Assembly: GCA_000421065.1 (NCBI GenBank)
Contig: ATWD01000002.1
Span: forward strand, 124,001 to 188,000
Length of the DNA stretch: 64,000 bases
Reading direction: 5' to 3'
Source of the DNA: Acidobacteriaceae bacterium TAA 166
GTDB taxonomy: Bacteria; Acidobacteriota; Terriglobia; Terriglobales; Acidobacteriaceae
Under the pieces are notes generated by a model. The model searched no databases, had not been told where the DNA came from, and saw only the letters and a list, made by a program, of their open reading frames with translations. Below are positions 33,260-42,616 of the stretch, one piece after another (positions within the stretch are counted from its first letter, which is position 1; each line of letters starts with the position of its first letter). The position numbers and the translations under genes are program-made.

Positions 33260-34264
33260 ATGACCCAGACACGCTCCCGTAATCTCTTCAAGACGATTCC
33301 TGGCCTTCTCGTCAGCGGGTTCTTTCTCTGGTATACCTTCCGCGGAATTCACCCATCGGAGTTTCGCTCGCTGCAACTGACCCATCCGGCGTGGCTCCTG
33401 GGAGTGATCGGTTTCACCGTGGCTGGCTATACGATGCGGTGCATCCGCTGGACCCGCATGATGCGGTCGACTGGGGCGCGTTTTGGCGTCTGCGCCCGGG
33501 TGCTGATGACCTCGCTGGCGGCGAATAATATTCTGCCGTTTCGCATCGGCGACATCATGCGCGTCTTCACCTATGCGTCGGATCTGGGCGCTCCTCCTTC
33601 GGCGATTCTCAGCACCGTGATCCTCGAAAAGCTGCTCGACATCTTTGTGGTTGGGTTGATCTTCGTACTCACCATGGGATCGGATCTCCCGGAGAAGATC
33701 CGCCACGGTGCCGATGCCGCCGTAATGATCTCTATCGTCGGCCTTCTCGTGCTGATGTTCGGGGCAGGGCAGCTGGAGACGCCCGTTCGTAAGCTGTTCG
33801 GTGCCCTGCCTGCAAATGGTCTGGTACAGAAGGTGGAGCACTGGCTCCTGCTTGCCATCGACACTCTGCGCCAGATGGGAGTCGTAGGGAACCTGATCCT
33901 TCTGCTTGAGAGCGCCGTGATCTGGTTCTGCGAGGGTATGATCTTCGTCTCGGCAATTTATCTGGTAGGGCTTCCGAGCGATGCGACGGGACCCTGGGAG
34001 GCGGTATCGTTTGCGAACCTCTCCTACATGCTTCCAAGTTCGCCGGGAGCGATTGGACCGTTCGAATGGGCCGTGAAGACCTCGCTCGCCAGCCATGGAG
34101 CCGCTCAAGCGCAGGCGGCAGTCTTCGGTCTCGCCATCCACGCGTGGATGTTGATCTCGGTCACAGGAGCCGGCGGGATCATCTTTCTCCTTCACAGGAT
34201 TCGTATCCACAATCACAAGCCGCTGCTTGAAGAGATTGAAACCCTGCCGACAGAGCTCCCGTAG
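33260..34264 (+). CDS. Flippase-like membrane protein of the LPG-synthase TM family (UPF0104/AglD-like)
   Basis: About 334 residues with eight or so membrane helices. I use the ATG at 33260, which follows AGGA by 4 nt; an in-frame TTG at 33248 is less likely. The family core is recognisable: RCIRWTRMM, FRIGDIMRVFTYASDLG, VILEKLLDIFVVG and a late LPSSPGAIGPFEW motif. Relatives include the membrane half of MprF (which moves lipids across the bilayer) and AglD-like proteins, but the synthase domain is absent here. The substrate is unknown. argS follows 86 bp downstream. Confidence 0.85.
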   Translation: MTQTRSRNLFKTIPGLLVSGFFLWYTFRGIHPSEFRSLQLTHPAWLLGVIGFTVAGYTMRCIRWTRMMRSTGARFGVCARVLMTSLAANNILPFRIGDIMRVFTYASDLGAPPSAILSTVILEKLLDIFVVGLIFVLTMGSDLPEKIRHGADAAVMISIVGLLVLMFGAGQLETPVRKLFGALPANGLVQKVEHWLLLAIDTLRQMGVVGNLILLLESAVIWFCEGMIFVSAIYLVGLPSDATGPWEAVSFANLSYMLPSSPGAIGPFEWAVKTSLASHGAAQAQAAVFGLAIHAWMLISVTGAGGIIFLLHRIRIHNHKPLLEEIETLPTELP

Positions 34265-34350
34265 CGGGATCGCAAAGCGTGCCGTTTCCTTGGGCCGAAG
34301 CCTCTGCGTACAGGCGCGGTCGCGTAAACTGAGAGAAAACAGAGAGAAGC

Positions 34351-36345
34351 ATGTATCGCATCGTTCAACAGTCCCTGCTGGCCCGTATCCAGTCCATTCT
34401 TTCCGCCAGATACGAGATCTCGCTCGAGAATCTCGCCGTAGAGCAGCCACCCTCGATCGCACTTGGAGAGCTGGCCCTTCCCATCGCCTTCGAGCTGGCA
34501 AAGCGTCTACGCAAGGCTCCGCGCGCGATTGCAACCGAGCTAGCGGAGGAGCTCTCAGGGCAGCTTCCGGAGGGGGTCGCCTCGGTGGAGGTTGCGGGGG
34601 CAGGATATCTCAACGTCCGTCTGGATCGGGGAAGGATCGTTCGGGAGATCGCTCGCGACCGCCACGCCGATATTGGAGGAGAGGGCTTCCGGCTGATCGA
34701 GCACACCAGCATCAATCCCAACAAGGCCGCCCATATCGGTCACCTTCGCAATGCGATCCTGGGTGACACCTTTCAACGTCTGCTGCGGAAAGACGACTAC
34801 AAGAGCGGCTATGAGGTCGGGGTCCAGAACTACATCGATAACACCGGGGTTCAGGTGGCTGATGTCGTCGTCGGGCTGATGCATCTGGAGGGGAAGGATC
34901 TGGCCTCGACCCGGCAGCTGCTGGCCGATCTCGCGGAGAGAGGAGAGCGCATCGACTACTACTGCTGGGATCTGTATGCGCATGTCTCGCAGTGGTACAC
35001 CGCCGACGAGAGCCAGGCCACGGAGCGCAAGCACCTTCGATTGGCTACGCTGCATGCCATTGAGAGCGGCGGAAACGATATCGCGAAGGTCGCCGACCTG
35101 ATCGCGACGGCGGTGCTCCGACGTCATCTCGGGACGATGCAGAGACTCTCCATCGAGTACGACTTTCTCCCGCGCGAGAGCGAAATCCTCCATCTCGAGT
35201 TCTGGGATGCAGCTCGGCAGCTGATGATCGAGAAGGGTGTGCTCTACTTCGAGACCGAGGGCAAGAACAAAGGCTGCTGGGTGATGCGGAGGGCTGGAGG
35301 TGAGGCGGTGGAGGGGGCGGATGAGGACGCGAAGGTGATCGTGCGCTCGAACGGCACCGTCACGTATGTCGGTAAGGACATCGCGTATCACCTGTGGAAG
35401 TTCGGTCTGCTGCCGGGCAGAGACTTCGGCTACCGGAGATTTCACGAGTACGCGACGCACATGTGCTGGATCTCGACCGCTTCGACGAGCGATCCAGGGC
35501 ATCCGGCCTTTGGCCACGCGGATGCCATCTACAACGTGATCGACTCGCGCCAGAACGATCCTCAAACGCAGGTGGTGCAGGCGCTGCGCGGGATGGGCTT
35601 CATCAGCGAGGCTGATCGCTACACACACTTCTCCTACGAGATGGTTGCGCTGACGCCTCGCTGCGCGCTCGAACTGGGATACACCGTCAGCGAAGAAGAT
35701 CAGAAGCGAGCTTACATCGAGGTGAGCGGGCGCAAGGGCTTCGGCGTGAAGGCGGACGATCTTCTGGATCGTCTGATCACGGCGGCGCGGGCGGAGGTCG
35801 ATGCTCGCCATCCGGACCTTGCGGAGGGGGAGCGGGAGACGATCGCGCGGCAGATCGGCGTCGGTGCGCTGCGCTACTTCATGCTGCGGTTCACGCGGAA
35901 CACGGTCATCGCGTTCGACTTCAGGGATGCTTTGAGCTTCGAGGGAGAGACGGGGCCCTACGTGCAGTACGCCATCGTTCGGGCGGCGAATATCTTTCGC
36001 AAGGCGGGGACGATGGCCGCGGCTTCGCTGGCGGCGTTTGCGGAGCTGGATCTGGAGGGTGTGCTGGAGGGAGAGGAAGGGAACACGGTGTGGGAGACGT
36101 GGCTGCTGGTCTCGAGGCTGACGCTGCTGATCGAGCAGTCGATCGCGACGTCGGAGCCGGCGTATCTTGCTCGCTATGCCTTCCAGCTGGCGCAGCAGTT
36201 CAACAACTTCTACCACCGGCACCACATCCTGAACGAGACCGACGCTCGGAGGCGGACGCTTTACCTGGCGACGGCGGCGGTGGCGCAGCGGGAGATGATT
36301 CGCGCGCTGGGGTACCTGGGGATCGAGGCTCCGGAGCGGATGTAA
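34351..36345 (+). CDS. argS: Arginyl-tRNA synthetase
   Basis: A 664-residue class I aminoacyl-tRNA synthetase that charges tRNA-Arg. An Add-1-type N-terminal domain (about 1-110) is followed by the HIGH motif in NPNKAAHIGHLRNAILGD. The second signature is VSGRKGFGVKADDLL instead of a canonical KMSKS, as in many ArgRS of the MSTRKG/SGRKG type. The C-terminal anticodon-binding helical domain has RYAFQLAQQFNNFYHRHHIL. The protein is somewhat longer than E. coli ArgS (577 residues). Start by the AGAGAG site just upstream. Confidence 0.93.
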   Translation: MYRIVQQSLLARIQSILSARYEISLENLAVEQPPSIALGELALPIAFELAKRLRKAPRAIATELAEELSGQLPEGVASVEVAGAGYLNVRLDRGRIVREIARDRHADIGGEGFRLIEHTSINPNKAAHIGHLRNAILGDTFQRLLRKDDYKSGYEVGVQNYIDNTGVQVADVVVGLMHLEGKDLASTRQLLADLAERGERIDYYCWDLYAHVSQWYTADESQATERKHLRLATLHAIESGGNDIAKVADLIATAVLRRHLGTMQRLSIEYDFLPRESEILHLEFWDAARQLMIEKGVLYFETEGKNKGCWVMRRAGGEAVEGADEDAKVIVRSNGTVTYVGKDIAYHLWKFGLLPGRDFGYRRFHEYATHMCWISTASTSDPGHPAFGHADAIYNVIDSRQNDPQTQVVQALRGMGFISEADRYTHFSYEMVALTPRCALELGYTVSEEDQKRAYIEVSGRKGFGVKADDLLDRLITAARAEVDARHPDLAEGERETIARQIGVGALRYFMLRFTRNTVIAFDFRDALSFEGETGPYVQYAIVRAANIFRKAGTMAAASLAAFAELDLEGVLEGEEGNTVWETWLLVSRLTLLIEQSIATSEPAYLARYAFQLAQQFNNFYHRHHILNETDARRRTLYLATAAVAQREMIRALGYLGIEAPERM

Positions 36346-36369
36346 CCGGTTCGGGCTCTCCCGCGCCTG

Positions 36370-36380
36370 CCCCCCCCCCC
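36370..36380. repeat. Homopolymer run of 11 C
   Basis: Eleven consecutive C residues 25 bp after the argS stop, at the left boundary of the AT-richer accessory patch. Such runs are prone to slippage in replication or sequencing. No gene reads through it. Confidence 0.9.
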
Positions 36381-36546
36381 GGTACATTTTTGTGCAAAGT
36401 CTTCGAAACAGGGAAGATAAGTCTGGACTTCCTGTTTTATTACGATGACTGGGCTCGCTCTGCGAGTACACCGAGATTGCTCAACTTCGCGGCGCACCAG
36501 AGTTCCTGGACCAAGAGGTTGGATGTTCCGAACCTCCAGTCCCTAA

Positions 36547-37314
36547 TCACGATATGGCAAAGCCGCCATCGACGGGGAGCATTACACCGTGCATGTAGCT
36601 TGCGGCTGGGCTTGCAAGAAATAGAATTGCGTTAGCAACTTCTTCTGGCAGGCCCATACGCTGCGCCGGAACGGTTTTCATAATCGTTGCGAGAACATCA
36701 CGGATACCAACATTGATTGGAGTTTCAATCGCGCCTACGTCGATCCCGTTGACACGAACACCTGATGGGCCGAACTCAGCAGCCCAGCTTCGTGTCATCG
36801 CGTCCAATGCCGCCTTCGCCCCCCCAAACATAGCCATGCCAGGCATGCCAAAAGCGGCGGTCCCCGCACAGAGATTGATGATCGCGCCCTTACCCCTCTC
36901 GACCATTGATGGCGCGATAGTCGCAATCAAGAAGAACGGCGCGCGAACATTCAACCCGAAGGTATACTTGTAGTCTTCCAGGGTCATCGTGTTGCTTGGC
37001 TTATGAAAACCACCGCCGGCATTGTTGACGAGAATGTCGATGTGTCCATTTGCCGTTTCAAGAGCACGACGAGCCAAATCGACGGTCTGTTCATGATCAT
37101 TGAGATCGGCCAATAGCAAGCTCGCTTGTGCGCCAGCCGCCCGGATAGTCGAGCACGTCTGCTCGCCTCGCGCAGCATCACGGCCATGAACTAACACATG
37201 TGCTCCTGCCCTACCGAATGCGATTGCGGTCGCCTGTCCAATGCCGCTCGTTGCCCCTGTTCCAAGGACGGTCTGCCCTTGGAACGGCGCTTCAATCTCT
37301 GGTGTAGATACCAT
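36547..37314 (-). CDS. Short-chain dehydrogenase-like protein lacking catalytic Ser and Tyr
   Basis: A 255-residue SDR-fold protein. The ATG complementary to 37312-37314 has GGAG 6 nt upstream; a longer frame would start at TTG. The nucleotide-binding motif TGATSGIG (about 19-26) and NNAG are intact. In the active site, however, the position of the catalytic Ser is Cys149 and that of the Tyr is Phe163 (F-G-G-A-K, with Lys167 kept). Normal oxidoreductase activity is therefore doubtful. It could be inactive, or act as a binding protein. It lies in an accessory patch next to a broken recombinase and has lower GC than its neighbours, which points to transfer. Confidence 0.75.
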   Translation of the reverse strand: MVSTPEIEAPFQGQTVLGTGATSGIGQATAIAFGRAGAHVLVHGRDAARGEQTCSTIRAAGAQASLLLADLNDHEQTVDLARRALETANGHIDILVNNAGGGFHKPSNTMTLEDYKYTFGLNVRAPFFLIATIAPSMVERGKGAIINLCAGTAAFGMPGMAMFGGAKAALDAMTRSWAAEFGPSGVRVNGIDVGAIETPINVGIRDVLATIMKTVPAQRMGLPEEVANAILFLASPAASYMHGVMLPVDGGFAIS

Positions 37315-37462
37315 ATTCTTCTCCGAGTTAATCAAGTTATCCCTCGCTTTATTTCCACACTTATTTGCTTTAATAACACTTCTTCCCCAGGTTTATTCCG
37401 CTAACCCTCTCTCAGTGGGGACGGTGTTCCTTCGCGGCTTTACTGTCGGTCGGCTGCGGCAT

Positions 37463-38093
37463 CGGATCGGCTCCGCCCGCGTCTCCACCCAGGACCAGAA
37501 TCTCGAACTCCAAACCGAGGCCTTGGCCAAAGCTGGCTGCAAAAAAGATCTTCGAGGACAAGATCAGCGGCAGCCGAGCCGAACGTCCCGGTCTCGCCAA
37601 AGCACAAGAATCCTTACGCGAAGGCGACACACTGGTCGTTTGGAAGCTGGACCGGCTTGGCCGTAGCGTCAAGAACCTCGTTGACTTGGTCGGAGAGCTT
37701 CGCAAGCAGGGCGTTCAGTTCAAGAGTCTGACCGACGCGATCGATACTGGCACCGCATCAGGACGCTTCTTCTTCCACGTCATGGCCAGCCTTGCGGAGA
37801 TGGACCGGGAGCTGACGATCGAGCGGACCCGGGCAGGCCTCGAAGTCGCTCGCCAGCTCGGCCGCAAAGTCGGCCGCAAGCGGCAGATGACGGACAGCAA
37901 GATCAAGTCGGCCAAGAAACTGCTCGCCAGCGGTGTCCCCCCACGCGACGTAGCCAGCAACCTCGGGGTCTCCGTGCCGACCCTCTATCGGTGGATTCCG
38001 GCCTCCGCCCACCTAGCGTGCTTTATTGTCCGTTTTCTGGCGGGACCCCTACGAGGCCTTTCACGCATGCTAATGTCCTTTATCATGCGGTGA
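37463..38093 (+). pseudogene. Frameshifted serine recombinase (Tn3-type resolvase/invertase)
   Basis: The N-terminal catalytic part reads RIGSARVSTQDQNLELQ in one frame up to the A6 run at about 37541-37546. After removal of one A the rest continues in the next frame: EGDTLVVWKLDRLGRSVKNL, FFFHVMASLAEMDRELTIER, and an HTH-like GVPPRDVASNLGVSVPTLYRWIP at the end. Together they make a near-complete resolvase of ~185 residues that normally cuts and rejoins DNA through the Ser in RVST. There is no good start codon and one frameshift, so it is most likely dead, though slippage at A6G could restore some product. No terminal inverted repeats are seen. Confidence 0.85.
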
Positions 38094-38310
38094 TTTGCGC
38101 TTATGCGAGGCGTTCAGGGCATCTGATGTGTGGAGTTGTTCGCGCATTGTGTCCAATTCATATTAGGTGGGCGCAGATTCACCTTCGGAAAGAAGGGGCG
38201 GCGTAGCCCGGCTCCCTGCGCTCAAAGAACCTCTAGCAGCCAATATTGAACCAATAGGGAAGTGTTTCCAGGAATATCAAGAATATGTGGATACACCCTG
38301 GCTTAGATCT
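38094..38310. other. Intergenic accessory sequence after the recombinase
   Basis: No gene on either strand that I can support. It is more AT-rich than flanking DNA and joins the broken recombinase to a copy of the dispersed repeat. Confidence 0.5.
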
Positions 38311-38401
38311 TTTCGCCGACCAGCGGGAGGCCCACGGCGAAGCCGGCATACGCGTCACGAAGTGACCGCTGCCCGCGCAGGGCGCCCGCGCGGCAGCCGC
38401 C
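38311..38401 (-). repeat. Half copy of the dispersed palindromic repeat (copy C)
   Basis: Starts inside the family at CGCCGACCAGCGGGAGG and runs through GCCCACGGCGAAGCCGG and CGCGTCACGAAGTGACCG to the GCCCGCGCGGCAGC end. The other half is absent. Same orientation as copies D and I. Confidence 0.7.
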
Positions 38402-38532
38402 GTTTCTCGATGTTCCTTAATTTTAGTGAATCGGATCGAGTGAATCGGCATTTGGATGTGGCTCATTTTATGAATGTTAGCGGGAGTTTCGCTTGACAGG
38501 GATTTCCGCCTGCTGAATTCGGGTTGAATAAG

Positions 38533-38574
38533 ACCAAAAAGGCCCGGACTCGTGAGAGTCCGGGCCTTTTTGGT
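38533..38574. terminator. Strong bidirectional terminator before the TonB receptor gene end
   Basis: A perfect 19-bp stem, 38533-38551 with 38556-38574, closed by a GTGA loop, with A5 and T5 on its flanks. It lies just beyond the stop codon of the minus-strand receptor gene. Confidence 0.9.
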
Positions 38575-38584
38575 TGTGGGTCGG

Positions 38585-41500
38585 TTAGAAGTGGTACTTC
38601 ATAGAGAGCTGCATCTGACGCGGGTTGGACCGGATCGGATTGTCCTGATTGATGATGTTGCCGAATTGAGTGTTGAGGATGTCGTTCTGCGGATTGCCGA
38701 GGAACGCGCTGTTGAACAGGTTGTCCGCATCGGCGCGGAAGTTGATCTGGTGTTCATGCCAGATGGTGAAGTCCTTGGTGACCGAAGCTCCATACGTCTG
38801 GAAGCTCGGTGCGCGTTCGGAATTGGTGCGAGCTGTACCGAAGGTCCCGAGTGCAGGCTGACCGTAGGCGCAGACACCGTTGTCAACGCCCGGCGTGGTG
38901 CAGGGAACCGCGGAGGGATCCGTGCCGAACCAGTTGTTGATAGAGCGGTTGACAACCTTCAGCTGGCGATAGTGATTCGCGCGCTGAGAGTTGCCGTTGA
39001 CAGCCGAGTTGTTGGTGGAGGTGCTGATATTGACCGGGAAGCCGGAGTAGAGGACGCCGGTCATGCCGATCTTCCATCCGCCCACAACCTCATCCAGATA
39101 GAGGGGCATGTTCCCGCCGACCCTGCGGCCGCGGCCGATGGGGAGGTCATAGACGAGGTTGAAGTTGACGGCGTGGCGGACGTCCTGCCCGGCGGGACCG
39201 TAATCGGCGTGGAGGTTATAGACATTCTCGGCGTAAGCGCTGTTTACGCTGACGCTGGGGGCGCCGTAGAAGCCGATGCTGTTGGTCATCGCTTTGCTGA
39301 AGGTGTAGTTTGCGGTGTACTGCAGACCATGTGCCAGGCGCTGGCGGAAGGTGGCCTGGAGGGAGTTGTAGTTCATCATGGCGTTGGAGTCGGTGTAGCG
39401 AATGACTCCGGTGTAGCCTACGCCCGGGGTGTCCTGAAAGGGAGACTTGGGGCATCCCGCAGGTTGTGGAGATCCGGCGCTCGGGAAGGGCATAACCTGC
39501 CCGTTGACGACGCAGGGAGCCTGGAGCTGGTTTCTCTGGTTGGCGGTGATGAGGTGCTGTCCGGACTCGCCCAGGTAGCCGATCTGGAAGGAGGAGGAGT
39601 TGTTGAGCTGGTACTCAAGGGTCAAGCTGTACTCTCCGATGAAGGCGGGCTTGATCTTCTTGTTCCAGACGTTGTAGACGACTCCGGTTGCCGCGCCGCT
39701 GCCGCTTGCAGTCCCGAATCCACTCTGGACGTCGAAGAAGTGACCCGGGGTGCCGGTCGCGGCATTGGCCTGAACGCCGCTGGCCTGATAGGAACCCTGG
39801 AAGGGAAGGTTGGTGGTCATACGGAGGTTGGCTCCGGTGCCTTCCATGAAGTTCTGGATGCCGTATCCGCCGCGGACGACCAGGCGAGGCTGCGCCTGCC
39901 AGGAGAAGCCGATGCGGGGCATCACGCTGCCGTAGTAGGGATCGACGAGGGCGCGGTTGTAGCCTGCGGCTTTGGCCTGCGGGGAACCGGCGAGCAGGAC
40001 GACCGAGGGGTTGTTGGGATCGATGGTCGACATCTTATTGTTGACCTCGTAGATGGGCTGGATGTACTCATACCGGACACCGAGGTTGAGGGTGAGGGTC
40101 GGGGTGATCTTCCAGTCGTCCTGAGCGAAGTAAGCATCGCGCCAGGAGCGCATACCGACGGGTCCGGAGACGCCTCCCTGGCTGACGAAGCCGGCGCGGT
40201 TCAGGACAAAGTCGGCTCCGGTGTACCCACCGCTCGATCCATTCGACGTGCCCGCGCCGAGGTAGTAGAAGCCTCCGAGGGAGCCGTCGTTGCCGGGGTA
40301 GAAATTATTCTGCTGCTGGCGCATGAACTGGGCACCGAACTTGAAGGTATGCCGGTTCTTGGACCAGGTGAGGTTATCTCCATAGAGGAAGGTGTTGAGG
40401 GTGTAGTTGCTTCCGAGGTTGGCATTGCCGATAGCGGTGAAGTCGCTCGATCCGTTGGAGGCCGAGAAACCCTGGGGGCTATTCGAGTTCTGCATTCCGA
40501 GATCGGAGAACCCGGCAAAGGGCTGAGGCTGCGGATTATTGGCCCCGATGCCGAGAAGGCTGTTGCCGTTCAAGCCAAAGGCTCCGCTGGGATCGAGCAG
40601 GACGGCTCCATTGTTTTGGATACGGGTATAGCCGGCGCGGAACTCATTGATGACCGAGGAGCTGAACTGGTGCACTTCGTTGATGGCCACACCCCGGACG
40701 GGAAAGGTTGGGGCGCTGTTGAAGCTGGTGATCAGAGCGCTTTGGGTGGTCTGGCCGGCGTCAACCTGCGAGTAGCGGACAAACATGTTGTCTTTCTCGC
40801 CGATCTTCCAGTCGACCTTCGCATCGAACTGGTCGCCATAGTTCCGCTGCTTCTGGAGGCCGTGGTAGTTGTTCTGGGTCGGTGAACCGGGATTGGGAGC
40901 AGCGTTGGGAAGAGGATAGAGTTCCGGGTGCGCGAAGAGATACTGCGCTGCGGGGTTGGTGACCGGAACCTGGTTGTTAGCGTAGGCGGGAGCACCAGGC
41001 TGGGTTGCATCGTAGAGCTGAATCGTCTTGCCTGCGCCCATGATTGCTGGGTCCAGGAGCGCGGAGAAGTCTCCGTTACGCATCGCCTGGGTATAGACGC
41101 TTGCGGTGGAAGTACCGCCGGAGTGGAAGCGGCCGCCCTGATAGTCGACGAAGAAGAAGAGCTTGTCCTTGAGGATGGGACCGCCGAAGGTTCCGCCGAA
41201 GAGGTTGCGGGTGTAGGAGTTTTTGTCAACGTGGGTGAAGTTGTTTTTCCAGCTGTTGGCGTCGAGGTTGTAGTTGCCGAGGAAGTAGAAGAGGCTCCCA
41301 TGCCAGTTATTGGTGCCGCTCTTGGTCTGGTAGAGGATGTCGCCGCCGTTGACGTTGCCGTATTCGGCACTGGCGTTGGCGGAAATGACCTGGACTTGGC
41401 CGATGGCGTCGACGCTGGGGTTGTAGCCCAGCTCGTCGTCGAGGGTCTGGTTGATGTTCATACCGTCGAGCAGATACTGATTGGCCTGCTGGCGGTTGCC

Positions 41501-42103
41501 ATTGACAGATACGGAGCTTCCGCTGCTGGCTCCGGCAGGGTTGTTGCCGCTCAAGGGGCCGGAGACGGCGGCGTTCGAGACGAAGCTGTTGGGCTGGGTG
41601 CTGACCGAGCCGGGAAGGAACATGGTGATGGCGGTCAGGTTGCGGCTGACCAGGGGCACGTTCTCGATGGCGCGGTTATCGAGGGTAGTGGCGAGGGTGG
41701 GGTTCTCGGTGTTGAGCAGGGGAGCGATCTCGGCTTCGACCGAGACCTTCTGCTGGGTGCCGGCGATCGAGAGGTGGCCGTCGACCTTGGCGTTCTGACC
41801 GGTCTCGAGGGCGAAGGGGCCGTAGGAGGAGTCGCCAAAGCCGGGGGCGCTGATCGTGACCTTGTAGGTGCCGATCTGCAGGAAGCGGATGTTGTAGATG
41901 CCGTCAGCGTTGCTGGTGGTGTCGGTGTTGACGCCGGTCTCGACGTTGGTGGCGGTGACCTTCGCGTTGGGGACGATGGCGCCAGACGAGTCGGTGACCG
42001 TGCCGTTGACACTTCCGGTAATTGTCTGTGCCCAGGAGATAGCGGAACAGGCCACCAGGAGGACGGCGGTCAGAATACTGAGAGTAATGGATCTTCGTTG
42101 CAT
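38585..42103 (-). CDS. Oar-like TonB-dependent outer-membrane receptor with carboxypeptidase-regulatory domain
   Basis: A 1172-residue protein. The ATG complementary to 42101-42103 has GAGGAG 7 nt upstream; the frame stays open further but without a start signal. After a signal peptide (1-25, ending AISWAQ) there is a CarboxypepD_reg-like beta domain (about 26-115: GSVNGTVTDSSGAIVPNAKV, GIYNIRFLQIGTYKV). A plug region with NVPLVSRNLTAITMFLPG and QYLLDGMNINQTLD follows, then a long beta-barrel ending in the aromatic LSMKYHF. These giant Oar-type receptors are typical of Acidobacteria and take up oligosaccharides or other large nutrients. The ligand is unknown. It is followed by a strong terminator and is not co-directional with an obvious inner-membrane partner. 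Confidence 0.9.
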   Translation of the reverse strand: MQRRSITLSILTAVLLVACSAISWAQTITGSVNGTVTDSSGAIVPNAKVTATNVETGVNTDTTSNADGIYNIRFLQIGTYKVTISAPGFGDSSYGPFALETGQNAKVDGHLSIAGTQQKVSVEAEIAPLLNTENPTLATTLDNRAIENVPLVSRNLTAITMFLPGSVSTQPNSFVSNAAVSGPLSGNNPAGASSGSSVSVNGNRQQANQYLLDGMNINQTLDDELGYNPSVDAIGQVQVISANASAEYGNVNGGDILYQTKSGTNNWHGSLFYFLGNYNLDANSWKNNFTHVDKNSYTRNLFGGTFGGPILKDKLFFFVDYQGGRFHSGGTSTASVYTQAMRNGDFSALLDPAIMGAGKTIQLYDATQPGAPAYANNQVPVTNPAAQYLFAHPELYPLPNAAPNPGSPTQNNYHGLQKQRNYGDQFDAKVDWKIGEKDNMFVRYSQVDAGQTTQSALITSFNSAPTFPVRGVAINEVHQFSSSVINEFRAGYTRIQNNGAVLLDPSGAFGLNGNSLLGIGANNPQPQPFAGFSDLGMQNSNSPQGFSASNGSSDFTAIGNANLGSNYTLNTFLYGDNLTWSKNRHTFKFGAQFMRQQQNNFYPGNDGSLGGFYYLGAGTSNGSSGGYTGADFVLNRAGFVSQGGVSGPVGMRSWRDAYFAQDDWKITPTLTLNLGVRYEYIQPIYEVNNKMSTIDPNNPSVVLLAGSPQAKAAGYNRALVDPYYGSVMPRIGFSWQAQPRLVVRGGYGIQNFMEGTGANLRMTTNLPFQGSYQASGVQANAATGTPGHFFDVQSGFGTASGSGAATGVVYNVWNKKIKPAFIGEYSLTLEYQLNNSSSFQIGYLGESGQHLITANQRNQLQAPCVVNGQVMPFPSAGSPQPAGCPKSPFQDTPGVGYTGVIRYTDSNAMMNYNSLQATFRQRLAHGLQYTANYTFSKAMTNSIGFYGAPSVSVNSAYAENVYNLHADYGPAGQDVRHAVNFNLVYDLPIGRGRRVGGNMPLYLDEVVGGWKIGMTGVLYSGFPVNISTSTNNSAVNGNSQRANHYRQLKVVNRSINNWFGTDPSAVPCTTPGVDNGVCAYGQPALGTFGTARTNSERAPSFQTYGASVTKDFTIWHEHQINFRADADNLFNSAFLGNPQNDILNTQFGNIINQDNPIRSNPRQMQLSMKYHF

Positions 42104-42616
42104 CTTAGTCTCCTCAAAAGGTACTGCTTGGTGTTGCAAAGGGCTTACTCTACGGCTGGCCGGGTGGGGAGAGGGGCTCACGGTGCGATGTGTTCCTCCC
42201 AGCCTTGTTTTGTCTTTTGCCTTCGAACCGCGAGATCGGAGCCGGTTTTGCCGGTCCGGGTCTCTCGACTCGCTACCGGCGGGATAGTGACTTCGGTTGG
42301 ATCGCCTCCTTGAGAGAAAGTTCTTCCCGGGACACAATGAGATCTCGTGAAGGAGATGCTCCAGCGTTAAAAGGAAGTGAATGGCATTTTCTACTGAATC
42401 GAGAGTCCTTGTCCATTGAAAACGACAGGAAAGGAACCTGACGCGGTGCGGGGAGGAGCGCGCGACGGGTAGGTGCGGCTGTGGCAGAGCTCGAGGGCGG
42501 CGGGTACAGGCTCGCGTGGATGGGTAGGACCAAAGACGTCTCCTTAGAAAAACATCAGACTGCGAAAAATCGGACTGCAAAGAACTCAAACCGCACAGAC
42601 AGGGACTTCCGCGTCA
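42104..42616. other. Intergenic region upstream of the TonB receptor
   Basis: 513 bp between the start of the receptor gene and the stop of the flavin oxidase gene, both on the minus strand. I see no gene, tRNA or recognised riboswitch here. An AAGGAGG sequence on the minus strand is not followed by a plausible frame. It presumably holds the receptor promoter and a long leader. Confidence 0.5.

Noticed and set aside
38552..40885. A 777-codon open frame on the plus strand inside the TonB receptor gene
   Set aside because: Composition is shadow-like (Val/Asp/Glu/Gly-rich) and no domain is visible; the minus-strand frame is a clear Oar-type receptor.
42104..42589. Longer TonB receptor start near 42589
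   Set aside because: The added residues carry no signal peptide; GAGGAG plus ATG at 42103 is followed by a good signal peptide.
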